Assembly (NCBI GenBank): GCA_963691705.1
Contig: OY829546.1
Location: forward strand, 31,218,040 to 31,282,039
DNA length: 64,000 bases
Direction of reading: 5' to 3'
Source of the DNA: Viola odorata
Taxonomy: Eukaryota > Streptophyta > Magnoliopsida > Malpighiales > Violaceae
Below are positions 34,332 to 44,008 of this stretch, in pieces; positions within the stretch are counted from its first letter, which is position 1, and each line of letters starts with the position of its first letter. A program made the translations under genes and the position numbers. A model generated the notes under the pieces. The model was not told the DNA's origin and ran no database searches. It saw nothing but the letters and a program-made list of their open reading frames with translations.

Positions 34332-34724
34332 TCACTTGGCAAAGACCTGCCCATCTTCATCATCAGGAGACTTCTCCCTCTTCCTCTTCCTCACTGGCAT
34401 GTCCTTCACATCTCCGTGGTAGTTATCACAAGCATCCAAAGCCTTCTGCGCCACCGATATATTCATATCAACTATGCTCTACCACTGTTCCAACAACGTT
34501 ATGGCGACTTTGATGCTCCCCGGGACTTTTCCAAGATGCTCTAGGTACTCCCTAACTGCCTTCGTAGAGAACCAATTCTGTATCCGTGCTTGTTCCTGCA
34601 TGTAAAAACGGTGATGGTTCCTCAAGCGCTTGAGGTCTTCTTCAACGTGCCGCTTCTTGAAGTGACAGATGGTCCCTGCCTCACCGGAGTTGTTGATGAC
34701 CGTAATAGACTCCTTCAACACCAT
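34332..34724 (-). pseudogene. MULE accessory protein with nuclear localisation signal
   Basis: A 131-codon frame from MVLKESITVINNSGEAG with a single stop near 34479. The middle is helical and charged (HVEEDLKRLRNHHRFYMQEQ). The C-terminus has a bipartite-looking basic patch (PVRKRKREK) followed by acidic residues (SPDDEDGQ). It is read toward the transposase gene, in the mudrB-like position at the other end of the element. I do not recognise the family. Confidence 0.5.
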
Positions 34725-35124
34725 GTTAATAATTTTGAAGAAAATAAGATTTACAAATAAGCAAATGAAAGTGATGGAGAATAAGGAGTAATACATGCAA
34801 TTTATAAGAGGGATTGGGGTCCTTTGGCATTCAACGAGCGCCTAGACTGGAGTTGCAGAATGCTCATTTCCCACCAGCAAATGATAACACTGTTTGGTTT
34901 TCCAAGTCTGCACCTATCGATGCGTCTGTTCCGGGTAATGATAACTGGTACCCAATTAATTCCAAATAAGACAAACAATTCAGATAATTAACGAAAACCC
35001 CCATTCATTAAAGCCCATTCCAAACCGTTCAAAGTACAAACCAAACATCAAACCCTAAATTACAAAAAATAAAAACCCTAGAAATGACGAACATAATTAC
35101 AACCCTAGAATTTACAAACCGGGT

Positions 35125-35567
35125 TCAAATCCTACAAATTACAATAACAAACATTAAAAATTGGAGAAGAATAGTGAGACATAGGACAGTAGACGAACAA
35201 TGATATCCTTTCGCCGGTGCTTCTGGTTTGCGAGATGTGGCAGCAGCATCATCCTTCAATTGCCTGTGAATTACATTGCTTTCTTCCTTCATAACAACGA
35301 GTATTTCTTCCTTAAGTTGACCCAATCGTTAATTTCTTCCCGCGGCACAGATCCACCTTGTGCATTGCACCAAGCCTAGAACCCATACTCACCATACCCA
35401 CATTTATAATACAACCTACCTGGGTTAGGGGTCGATTTTGAAATCGTAACCATAACTCTTACCCCACACATGCACGATATGTTCTTGTATCGTAGGTACG
35501 ATGCTTCGGCATTACCTATGCCGGTAGTGGTGGATGACGTGAATGACCGATTACTTGAAGAAGCCAT
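35125..35567 (-). pseudogene. MULE-borne GRF-type zinc finger protein
   Basis: Starts MASSSNRSFTSSTTTG at 35567. Residues about 30-60 carry the GRF zinc finger: CMCG, then about 20 residues on PNPGRLYYKC, which gives the pattern C-x-C-G ... GR-x-(F/Y)-x-x-C. After YGEYGF there is a stop (about 35376), then AWCNAQGGSVPREE and a frameshift. The second frame has a coiled coil (LKEEILVVMKEESN) and a C-terminal hydrophobic segment (TVLCLTILLQFLMFVIVICR) that could be a membrane anchor. Short plant GRF proteins often have this finger, coiled coil and tail layout. Its place inside the MULE suggests capture or a standing accessory role. It is broken here. Confidence 0.7.
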
Positions 35568-35764
35568 GGAGATAGAGAAGCAATTTCGACTAATTAGTTG
35601 TCGCCATAGAAATACCCTCACAACCCTAAATCTTGACACTCACTTTTGAGGAAGAAATTTCTTCTTGCGAAATAACCCAACCAAAAAAATATAACGTTTC
35701 AATTTGTTGAAAATGATTTTAATGAATTATGGCATTTATACTTCACAGAAAAAAAAATTAAATT

Positions 35765-35956
35765 TTTTTCTTTCTTGGTTACAGGTTGCAGCAACCGGCA
35801 ACAATAAGTCAAACTAACAAACAGTTAGTTTGACTAACAGAAATGGACTTAGACCGTGTTGACCGATAGTACAGGGAGCCCAAATAGACTTTTTATAGTT
35901 CAGGGGACGTTTGCGATTTTCGCGCAAAGTTCAGGGGTTTTTAATACTATTACCCC
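35765..35956 (-). repeat. Right terminal inverted repeat of the MULE
   Basis: Read as complement from 35956 it opens GGGGTAATAGTATTAAAAAC and includes CGCGAAAATCGCAAACGTCC and GAACTATAAAAAG, matching the left TIR phrase by phrase. The two arms have diverged by substitutions and small indels, so the insertion is old. Confidence 0.85.
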
Positions 35957-35965
35957 TAAGAAAAA

Positions 35966-37015
35966 AGTTCCCATATATATCCATCATCTACAATTTAATT
36001 ACAAAATACTGAAATTTTTAGGTGAACTTAATCTACCATATATACGGAAAAATGTTCCGCTATATATCTATTAGCTGTAATTTATTTACGTACTACTATG
36101 TAAATATAGTCCATCTTCCAGCACCTGCTTGCTCTAAAAATAATTTTAAGGATTGCAATTTTTACCACAAAATTAATGCCAACAACATTAAAAGTTACTA
36201 GAAATGTGGTTTATTTATGGGAGGAATACAATCTAATGTTAAACATCTGTAATTTAATTAATCATTTATAAATTAATGGGTTTGGCTATTATATACTCCC
36301 TCTAAATCTTTTTAGTTGTCGTTTTAGAAGAAATAGTTGTCCATTTTTAGGTCTCAAGATGATTAAGAGTAACTGTTATGATTAAGAGTAATTGTTTATA
36401 TGGTTATCCGCAAACACCCTTAGGGCCTATTTACCAACGGAGATTTTTCTCCTTTTTTTGTTTCTAATTTTCTGAAATATCTTTTTTTTAATAGAAAACT
36501 GAAAATCGTGTTTACTTCGTACTAAATGTAAAAAAATTTAAATTTTAAAAACTGAAAAAGGTGTTTACTTCATACTAATTTCTAAATTTTTGAAAAACGA
36601 AAACTACAATTTTGTTCCAATAACTTATTTTTTAATAAAAAAAATCATGTTACCATTTACTTCTATTTGCAAAAATTAATAAACTAATAAATATATTTTG
36701 TTTTCCTTTCTCCCGGCCTTCGAGCTAGACTCAACTCATTTCCCTACACCCCGCCGGAGGCCTCACTTTGTTCGGTGTTTTGTGACGTACAAATTTTCTG
36801 CTATACCACTCAAATAAAAATTCAGGTATATCACTCAAATAAAATTCAAGTTACATCAAATAATCAAGGGTCAGTACAAAAATCTACAATTAAGCACAAC
36901 ATGATACCTTATCATGACCCTCAATTTTTCATATTAACACACACTATAATTCTTTAGTCCTTGACTGTAAATGAAGAGAGTCTATCCTATCCACAACAAA
37001 ATGTACAATACCAGG
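35966..37015. other. Intergenic between the MULE and E2, no gene
   Basis: AT-rich and non-coding. A Stowaway-like end (TACTCCCTCTAAATC) is present at about 36294, but I found no partner terminus. The last five bases, CCAGG at 37011-37015, would be the E2 target duplication. Confidence 0.45.
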
Positions 37016-37784
37016 TGATATTCCTATGTGGGGGGTGAGGGTATTTCTGTCAATGGACGTGTTGACATGGAGGATGAGGTTGCTTGCGTGTCACCTGCAA
37101 AGCATCAGAGGGGGTCTTCGACGTAGAAACTCCGATGATCAAGTTAGTATCGTGGAGAAGTATGAGTATAAGGAGAGATACCGGAATAGTTACCGGGTTT
37201 GCAGTGAGAGCTTGGAGGATGGTTCTTTGGTGTATACGTCTAAGTGTCGGTCTCCTTTCCTAAATGAGGGGAGGGGGTATTTATAACCCTCCCTAGCTTG
37301 GTTTCTTGAGTCAAATGGGACCTAACGGTCAGAGCAGGCGTGGCTCACAGTGGTGGTGCAGTCACCTCCACATTAAAAGCTATCACTTCCACATTGAATG
37401 TTATTCCCTCAGTCAAAGGCATTCTTACGTCCACCGCTTGGTGCTCGGAGATCCGCATTGAATGCCATCACCTCCGCATTAATTGTTGCCCAGGAGGTGA
37501 TGATTACCCTCGACATATGCGTGCCACTAGGTCGGGGATAAATGTTGATCTCAATATCTATCCCTCTATTCGGTAGGGTGTTCTTCCCGGTATATATCTC
37601 TTGGCCGATGGGCACTATCTTGACGTATGTGAGCCTCCGTCCATATTGATTGTCCGTTAACATCCCCTCAAGGGGAGACATCGGCAAGGCCCGGATCCGG
37701 TCCGCTTGGCTTGTTATAGTGGAGACTAAGTCAAAGGACTGTAAAATGACCTTAATACCCTTTTCATTTCTCCATGTATTATCA
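37016..37784 (-). repeat. E2 3' LTR (769 bp)
   Basis: Read on the minus strand it begins TGATAATACATGG and ends GGAATATCA, giving TGATA/TATCA inverted ends. TTATAAATA lies at about 37272-37285. It is unlike the E1 LTR except for the first TGATAA. The right boundary is set by the conserved block shared with E1. Confidence 0.75.
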
Positions 37785-37825
37785 GAAGCCTAACTGAAAA
37801 TGAGCCCGAGTGTTTACCAAGGGCT
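37785..37825 (-). other. Conserved pre-LTR block of E2
   Basis: The minus strand reads GGTAAACACTCGGGCTCA, then a short stretch with TTTTCAG, ending against the 3' LTR. It matches 32785-32825 of E1 with only about three differences by eye. Confidence 0.75.
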
Positions 37826-38395
37826 TTCGTTATCTTCCTTGGACAACGCTTAACGGGGTATTTCTATCGCTCTATGGACCGTTATAAATTCGGGTTTAAT
37901 CGTGATGATCGCTCTTGACACGCGTGTGCCTTCGTGGCCTTTTCGTGTCCACTAAATCAGTCATAGTCGTTGGGACTAGGTGAAGCACCGCTCCGAGTTC
38001 CACGCGGGTTGTCTTTTTGAACATGAAGAGGTTGCACTACGGGCGCGTGTGTGAACAACACACACCTCCAAGTGTAGAGTCACTATTGAATTCCTACAAC
38101 GTGGCGTCCCCTGATTGGCTGCTACCACGGCAGAGAAATTGTCGTATTTATATATAGATTTTCCATCCTCTTTCTTCTTTTCTTCTTCATTTCTTGCTCC
38201 TTCTTTGCAAAATCTCTTCTTCTCCCTTCGTTCGCGCTTGCCCTACGCTTCTGGGATTTCACGTTACGGCCAATCTCCATCCGACTTTGATTTTCGGCGA
38301 ATGTATTTATCACGAGGTATTTACCGATATCACTGCTCCTTTCTTCTTGTTGATTGCCACTATTAATCTCCTCGTTTAGCACCCAAATCATAAGT
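37826..38395. other. E2 spacer upstream of antisense gene A
   Basis: No coding. Contains TATTTATATATAG at 38145-38157, followed by a pyrimidine-rich stretch (TTCTTCTTTTC), which looks like a promoter and 5' leader for the plus-strand gene at 38396. Confidence 0.5.
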
Positions 38396-39860
38396 ATGTC
38401 TCGTGTTCACCCACCTTTTAGACCAATTAGACCCATGAGTGAGGTAGAGAGAAAAATTTAAAAGACCCCGTCTACAATTACTGAAAAGGAGCCGTTGTGG
38501 CTAGAATTAATAGAATTTGGGGTTTCCTTCAATAATGATTATTCCGCACATCCACCTGGTAGAGATGTTAGGCTAAACACCGTTCTTTTGGGAAACCGTA
38601 GGGTTCTGTACACCACGATGTTTCAATATGGCTTCTCACTTCCCCTTCATGGCATGGTTACCGATCTGTTGGACCGCTATCGGTTGAACCCGGCACAGAT
38701 AACTCCCAAGTTCCTGGTTAGGCATATACACTTTCCTAAAAGTTTGTGAATATAATGTTATTCTGACGCCTTCCGTCGACTTGTTTTGAATTTTCTTTCG
38801 ACTTCGCTATTGGGGGGGGCCTTATTGGGATGAGGAATCGGTTCGCCTTTCTTACAAAACTTTCAAGGGTTTGAGCCTTCCATATCCGGATGGAAAAATT
38901 GATTTTTTTTGTTTGAATTGCCGAATTCTTTATGGCGTCTGGATTTCAACCGGGAGATTACTGATGCGGATTGGGTGAAACCAGACAGTTATTCTTCCAC
39001 CACCCAAAGAAGTTTAGATAGTCTGTTGGCCTTTGATGCTTTTTTTCATACCAGAAAGTTGGTCGCAGGTGCTAATTTGAAGGATTGTCAGATTGGTGAG
39101 TTTCCGTCTGCTTCCTTTATCTTTACAGGCTCTACGTTTCTAACTCTGCTCTGTGTTTGCTGGCGTTGCACCTGATTGGGTACCTGAGGCGTTGCAAAGG
39201 AAAGGCAGGAGAATAGAGTTATCCTATCCTCATGTCGCGGTTCTTTCGGGCAGAACAAGGGAAACTTCCGGAGCGTCATCTTCCCGCCATGTCATCCCTC
39301 CGTCTGATTCTAGTCCTTCAGAGATATCAGAGGCAACCCTTGAGCGAGCGTTGAGGGTAAAGGTCGAGGAGGTTGAATTCCCATTTCTGGCTGAAGGGCT
39401 GGCGATGGTTGGAGCACAATAGAAAATCCCTTTCCCGGTATCTTTTTGGAGGAGTTATTCCTGGATTTTTTAATTTCTTGACAGATACGGATGACTTGAT
39501 GGAATGCTTAGGGTCACTTTCCAGAAGTGTGCGTAAACCGCAGAGGGTAGAGGGTGAGGTGATAGCGAGGGAAGAGCAAGTCACTCTTCCGGTTGTTTCA
39601 ATGGGTGGGCCTGAACTTCCTGAATTATCGGCGGGCGTGGAAGAAGGTGAGTCGGCTCCTAATTTGAACCCTGTGGCAACCACGACAACGGCAACAGTCT
39701 CCGTCCAGGAGGTCACCTGTTCACCACCTTTTTTGAATAACGTTCAAAATCCGGATGATTCCATCATGGCAGAAGGAGGATCAAGTTCGCTCCTGAAACC
39801 GTTATCCTCCATGATACCGGTGCATTTTGTTCCTGGGCCGATACTTCGTGACGCTCCCTG

Positions 39861-40793
39861 TAGGGGTATACAAGAACTGGGCCAGCCCGGGAATCAGACT
39901 GGAACCGCCGGGTTTGGTCCGGTCCGGTCTTTTTTTTTTACCCGGATCGGATAGTTCTGGTTCGGTCCGATTCTCCAACCTTCAAAATTCGAGAACCCAC
40001 CCGGAGAACCGGTAGAACTGGAAATACATATATATATATATATATATATTTGTACAATGATATGAAAGTTTCCATTTGGTTTAATGGTTAACTCCTTACC
40101 TATTATATTAAAGGGGAGAGGTTTAAATCCTCTTGGCTCCCACTTTCTTTTTTCCTTCTAAACTATATTAAAATTCCTCATGCATTTTTTCTTTTTTATT
40201 TATTTTAAACTCAATTAAAAGTCCTCATTTTTGTTCTTTTTATTTGTTATTTTAAATACAAAATTTTATTAAGGACGTTATATGAGAATTATTATGAGGG
40301 AAAAATATTTTCTCCGTAGTAAAAACTAAGAAATAAAATTTTAATAGGCATTTATATAGTTAACATGGCACATACTAGTAATATATTATTGTAAATTGTA
40401 ATAGCCATCTATATAGTTAATATGTATAAAGTAAGACCATTAATTATTAATAATATAGCTATTAATTATTATCAATTTTCATAAAATTAAAAATTACTTA
40501 TTGTTTAGAGTTTTATGCTTTTAATTTAAATTGTATTAATGTTTAAATTACTAATGTAGTATGCATTTTTTTTTTCTTTTCTTTTAAACTCAATTAAAAG
40601 TCCTCATTTTTTTCCTTTTATTTGTTATTTTAAATACAAAATTTTAAAAAAAATTATTCCAGGCCAGAACCGGCCCGGTCTGACCCGGAAAAATTAGAAC
40701 CTACCCGGACCGGACCGGAAGTGTCCTAGACAAGAACCGGTAATTCCGGCCTGGTTCGGTTCTAGCCCAAGAACCGACCCGTGTACACCCCTA
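39861..40793. mobile_element. hAT-type MITE inside E2 antisense gene A
   Basis: Ends TAGGGGTATACA and TGTACACCCCTA. The flanks are GCTCCCTG (39853-39860) and GCTTCGTG (40794-40801), an 8-bp duplication with two mismatches. Subterminal GGTCCGGTCCGG and CCGGACCGGACC repeats, an (AT)n tract at 40027-40049, and internal direct repeats (about 40184-40270 and 40565-40650). It is comparable to the MITE in E1. Confidence 0.85.
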
Positions 40794-41227
40794 GCTTCGT
40801 GGTTCTCCTTACAATCCTATGGTCAATCTCTCTACTACTCCGAATGGTGCGGTAACCCACCGATTGAACCTGTAAAATCTCGATACTTTAGGTATGCGAT
40901 CTCTGGGATTACCGGAATCTGGTGCGCCAGATGTCTGGATGGCTTCTTTGATAGAAGAGATGTTGTGCACTCCTTCTGATAGAGAGAAATTTCGGAAGAT
41001 GTCCTTTGATTTTTGGCATGCCCAAGCTCGCAACAAGCTTTTTTCCTCTTTGTCATTTCCAGTTTCTGACAGAGTCGGTTGATGCTCAACTTGAGAAGAA
41101 AGAGGAGTTGTTCGAAGAGTGTGCAAAACTTCATGGTGAAAACCGTCATCTCACCCAATTCCACAAAAAAACACAAAGAACCTTGGAGGGTTGTTGTATG
41201 GTGTTAATAGTGATCCGGAAAGAAAGG

Positions 41228-41400
41228 GACACTAATAAAGCCAAGCTAGAAGAGCTTGAGGCAAAATTGGCTGTGACCCAGAAGGAGAGGGGCACTAATC
41301 TGGCCAAGATAGATGAGCTTGAGGCGAAATTGGCTGCCACCCAGAAGGAGAGGGGCAGTGATCTGGCCAAGAGAGATGAGCTTGAGATAAAATTAGTTGC
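41228..41400 (+). repeat. Three 60-bp tandem units in a coiled-coil exon
   Basis: Units share GCCAAG(C/A)TAGAAGAGCTTGA-like phrases and CCCAGAAGGAGAGGGGCA. They add heptad-compatible length to the coiled coil without shifting frame. Confidence 0.75.
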
Positions 41401-42147
41401 TGACACGGAAAAGACTTCTTCTCTTTAGAAGGAACTAGGGATTGTTCCGGAAAGGATAAAGTGATGGAGAGGGAAAGTGGTGAGAGCGGCTACCGACGAT
41501 TTCCTGGAGTACTACGGCAATCCCAACTTTTGCTCTGCCAAGATTGTGCCTTATATCCAAAAGAGGCTGACGCTGAGTACTAAGACATCCCTTCGGATTC
41601 GGAAGAAGCTCCTCTCCAGCCTCCTCTTTCATCGGAGGCGTAGTTCATATTATTTTTGTACTGCGATTGTAGGGTTTTTATTTAATGAACTTCTTCTGAT
41701 AATTCTTCATATTTATTGCAAGATTTGTTGATTGTGTCAGATTTCTTTCCGTCTTATTTCATCACGAAGCCCAACCGAAAAACAGGCCCGATTGTATGTG
41801 TTCAAAACTTTCTAAATGTCGTTTGAGCAAACAACATCGAAGCACTTTTTGTTAACTTCGTGGGGTGAGGTAACAGTCGATAGATGCACGTGTAAGCCCA
41901 CGTGGCATCCTCTCGTCTGCTCGAGGTCAATTAATGGTTGAGAAGCTGTTGATTCTAGATGCCTCGATCCCCTCGAACAGCTGTGACTACAATTATGTGG
42001 AATATTAAATGTTACCTTATGCCAAGATAATAAATGTCGCCGCGTGCTCCAACCATAAATGTTGCAGCATGCTTGAGCAATAAATGTTGATGCGTTCTGG
42101 CCATTGGATCTTTTCCACATGTCACCATCTGGTAAGCAGTTGGGGCC

Positions 42148-42600
42148 TATATATAGATTATTCTCCCCTGCTTCGATTCTTCATTTCTGTACTTAAATGG
42201 GATTTTTCTTCTTGCCCTACACTCCTTTTCTCTAATCATGTTCGGTTTAACTATGCCACGTAGTTCCTCTCAAATCAAACCTAGGGATCACGGTAAATGA
42301 GAAATAGAGAGTATTTAGCCATTAGTCAATATTCTAGTCATGTCTCATGGTCTTCCTTCGTTCGAATATGAGAATCCTAGTAATCGAGAGATAGATAGTG
42401 TTCCTTCCGGTGGCTTAGAAACCCATATTTCGTGCGTAATGGTCGTTAGAAGAGAAGGTGTTCCGGTCCATGTTCGCTATACTAAGGAGTTATGTACCGG
42501 CTCCGTCATCTGTAGGCCTCTAACTGTCGGATACTGCCTTCTGGCCTATATATTTCCCTCCATATGTCTGTCTTCTTATTGCTTTCTCCGTTAGGACCTT
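42148..42600 (+). pseudogene. E2 truncated third Transposase_28-like copy with its promoter
   Basis: TATATATAG at 42148-42156 lies about 90 bp before ATG 42238 (MPRSSSQIKPRD), which resembles the N-termini of genes A and B. The reading decays within about 100 codons and never reaches the conserved YGF-(R/Q/S)-(V/F/L)-P core. A shared 3'-end motif at 42778 remains. This looks like a duplicate reduced to its two ends. Confidence 0.5.
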
Positions 42601-44008
42601 TCCGGTGAGATCAACCCTTGTAATAAACCTGCTTCCTGCTGATTTTACTGTAAGTTAGTCGAGAGAAGCTTTCTTTGGCTATTCATGAAGACTTTCCGTC
42701 TGGTCATGAACACTGCTTTTCTTCCGGCTGCTCCTGAAGACTTTTAGACTACTCATAAAGACTTTTGTTTTCTTGTATGTAGATGCCGTGTGGCAGTTTA
42801 TCAATGAATATCTTCCCGCTTGAGTTCTCTGCAGTTTGTTAGTTACGATATTTTGCTAATAGAATGATCTGACTGCCCTCGAGTAGGAAAATTTTGAGAT
42901 TGGAATTAATTGAGTACGTTAACGGGAATACCATATGCTAGCGGGAATACCCAACCGTTAGGTAAAAGTGGAATAAACAAAACATGGTAACAGGCTAACC
43001 CACCGTTAACCAAATCCCGGATGATTTGGAATATGATAGCATGATAACAGGACATCCTCCGTTGGATACCATCCGTCATTCAAATCAACATGATAACAAA
43101 GGAAGTTTTGACGAAACGATCCCATCAAACTAACTGGATGAATTAAATCTTGCTGTATATTCCAATGAAAAATTGAGAAAGGAATGTCATGTTACCGTGG
43201 ATTCAGTTATTTTCATTATCGTTCCCAAGGCATTTTAGGAAGATCTGTTGGATTTATCCGGCGTTTGCTGATAAAGTCAATAGCAAACCCAAGTTGCGCT
43301 TGTATGGCCCAATTGATGCCGTTAGAGCCCCCCCAAACGGCACCTAGATAGCCCGGTAGCATCCACTGCTATTCATCAAACTAACCGGTAGGCTGAGAAT
43401 AGGTTGTCAGATGGTTTGCTGGTAGGTCATCAAGTAATCTAGGGTATGCTTATCTGACAAGTTGTAAGGACACCAGGTGCATTAAATGCTTTGAAAATCA
43501 CTCATTAATACTGTCAGACGTAATTATCATCATGCGTCTTCATTCATTTATTTTCTATCACGACTGTTCATGATGTCTCTTCGAATATCGCGAAGGGATT
43601 TTGGGAAAAAGCAGACGCGTGGGATGTCATTTTGGGTTCTTCTAGAAACTGTTCCTTTGAATTCGAAGGGTTGTGCGCGGGAGTGCCTCGAGGATACTAG
43701 GCCATGCGTCACTCTTCCGTTGACCCTATGCCACCTGTCACTATCTGATAGGGTGTTCTGACGGTAGTGAGATAGTGTCATATATATCCTTTGTTTTTTC
43801 GCTTTCCCATTTTTATTCTCATCTTTCCTATCCAATCTTTCTGGTTTTATCTCCTCTTGCTCACCTTTCCTCTTTCTGTCTTGTTTGTGATTTACGACCA
43901 GCATTCTGATCAATCTCCGTTAATCGATCGTCGATTTTGTCAAGTACTCCTCCTTTACAGTCCTTTTTTCTTACCCTGGCCCGTTGTTTTGCTTTTGTTT
44001 CTCCAAAC
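42601..44008. other. E2 spacer between the truncated copy and antisense gene B
   Basis: No gene supported apart from the 3'-end motif at 42778-42794. TATATATCC at 43780-43788 is a candidate TATA box for gene B, about 220 bp before its ATG. Confidence 0.45.
42778..42794 (+). terminator. Shared 3'-end motif, E2 copy 1
   Basis: TGTAGATGCCGTGTGGC, then AGTTTATCAATGAATA. Same form and order as the copies at 31242 (minus), 47074 and 48152. Confidence 0.6.

Larger units (their letters stand above)
14472..35956 (+). mobile_element. Mutator-like element (MULE) with a perfect 9-bp target duplication
   Basis: The ends are GGGGTAATAG at 14472 and its complement CTATTACCCC at 35956. TAAGAAAAA lies directly outside both, at 14463-14471 and 35957-35965: an exact 9-bp duplication, as expected for Mutator superfamily insertion. 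Terminal inverted repeats of about 190 bp are recognisable though diverged. The 21.5 kb span includes a 16.2 kb Tat retrotransposon (17092-33321); without it the MULE is about 5.25 kb. It carries a transposase gene on the plus strand and two small genes on the minus strand near the right end. Confidence 0.92.
38396..41643 (+). pseudogene. E2 antisense gene A: Transposase_28-like, interrupted by an hAT MITE
   Basis: Begins MSRVHPPFRPIRPMSEVE; stops break the first exon. It has the family domain (RLNTVLLGNRRVLYTTMF, YGFSLPLHGMVTDLL, NPAQIT, later LPNSLWRLDFNREI). A GT donor at 39096 ends the first exon at DCQI; the acceptor region is decayed. The second exon (from about 39150) is acidic and Pro/Ser-rich. 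It is split by an hAT MITE at 39861-40793 and resumes with the MRSLGLPES motif and a coiled coil. The coiled coil includes three 60-bp tandem units encoding ELEAKLA(V/A)TQKERG (41220-41400). The C-terminus has DDFLEYYGN and an acidic SDSEEA tail after a frameshift. Function is unknown. Confidence 0.72.

Noticed and set aside
36294..36320. Second Stowaway MITE
   Set aside because: Only one terminus (TACTCCCTC) is visible; no matching GAGGGAGTA end nearby.
37340..37687. Overlapping frames on both strands
   Set aside because: They lie inside the E2 3' LTR and have no protein similarity to the element's genes.
41146..41406. Minus-strand frame rich in Ser/Leu/Ala
   Set aside because: Shadow of the coiled-coil tandem repeat on the plus strand.
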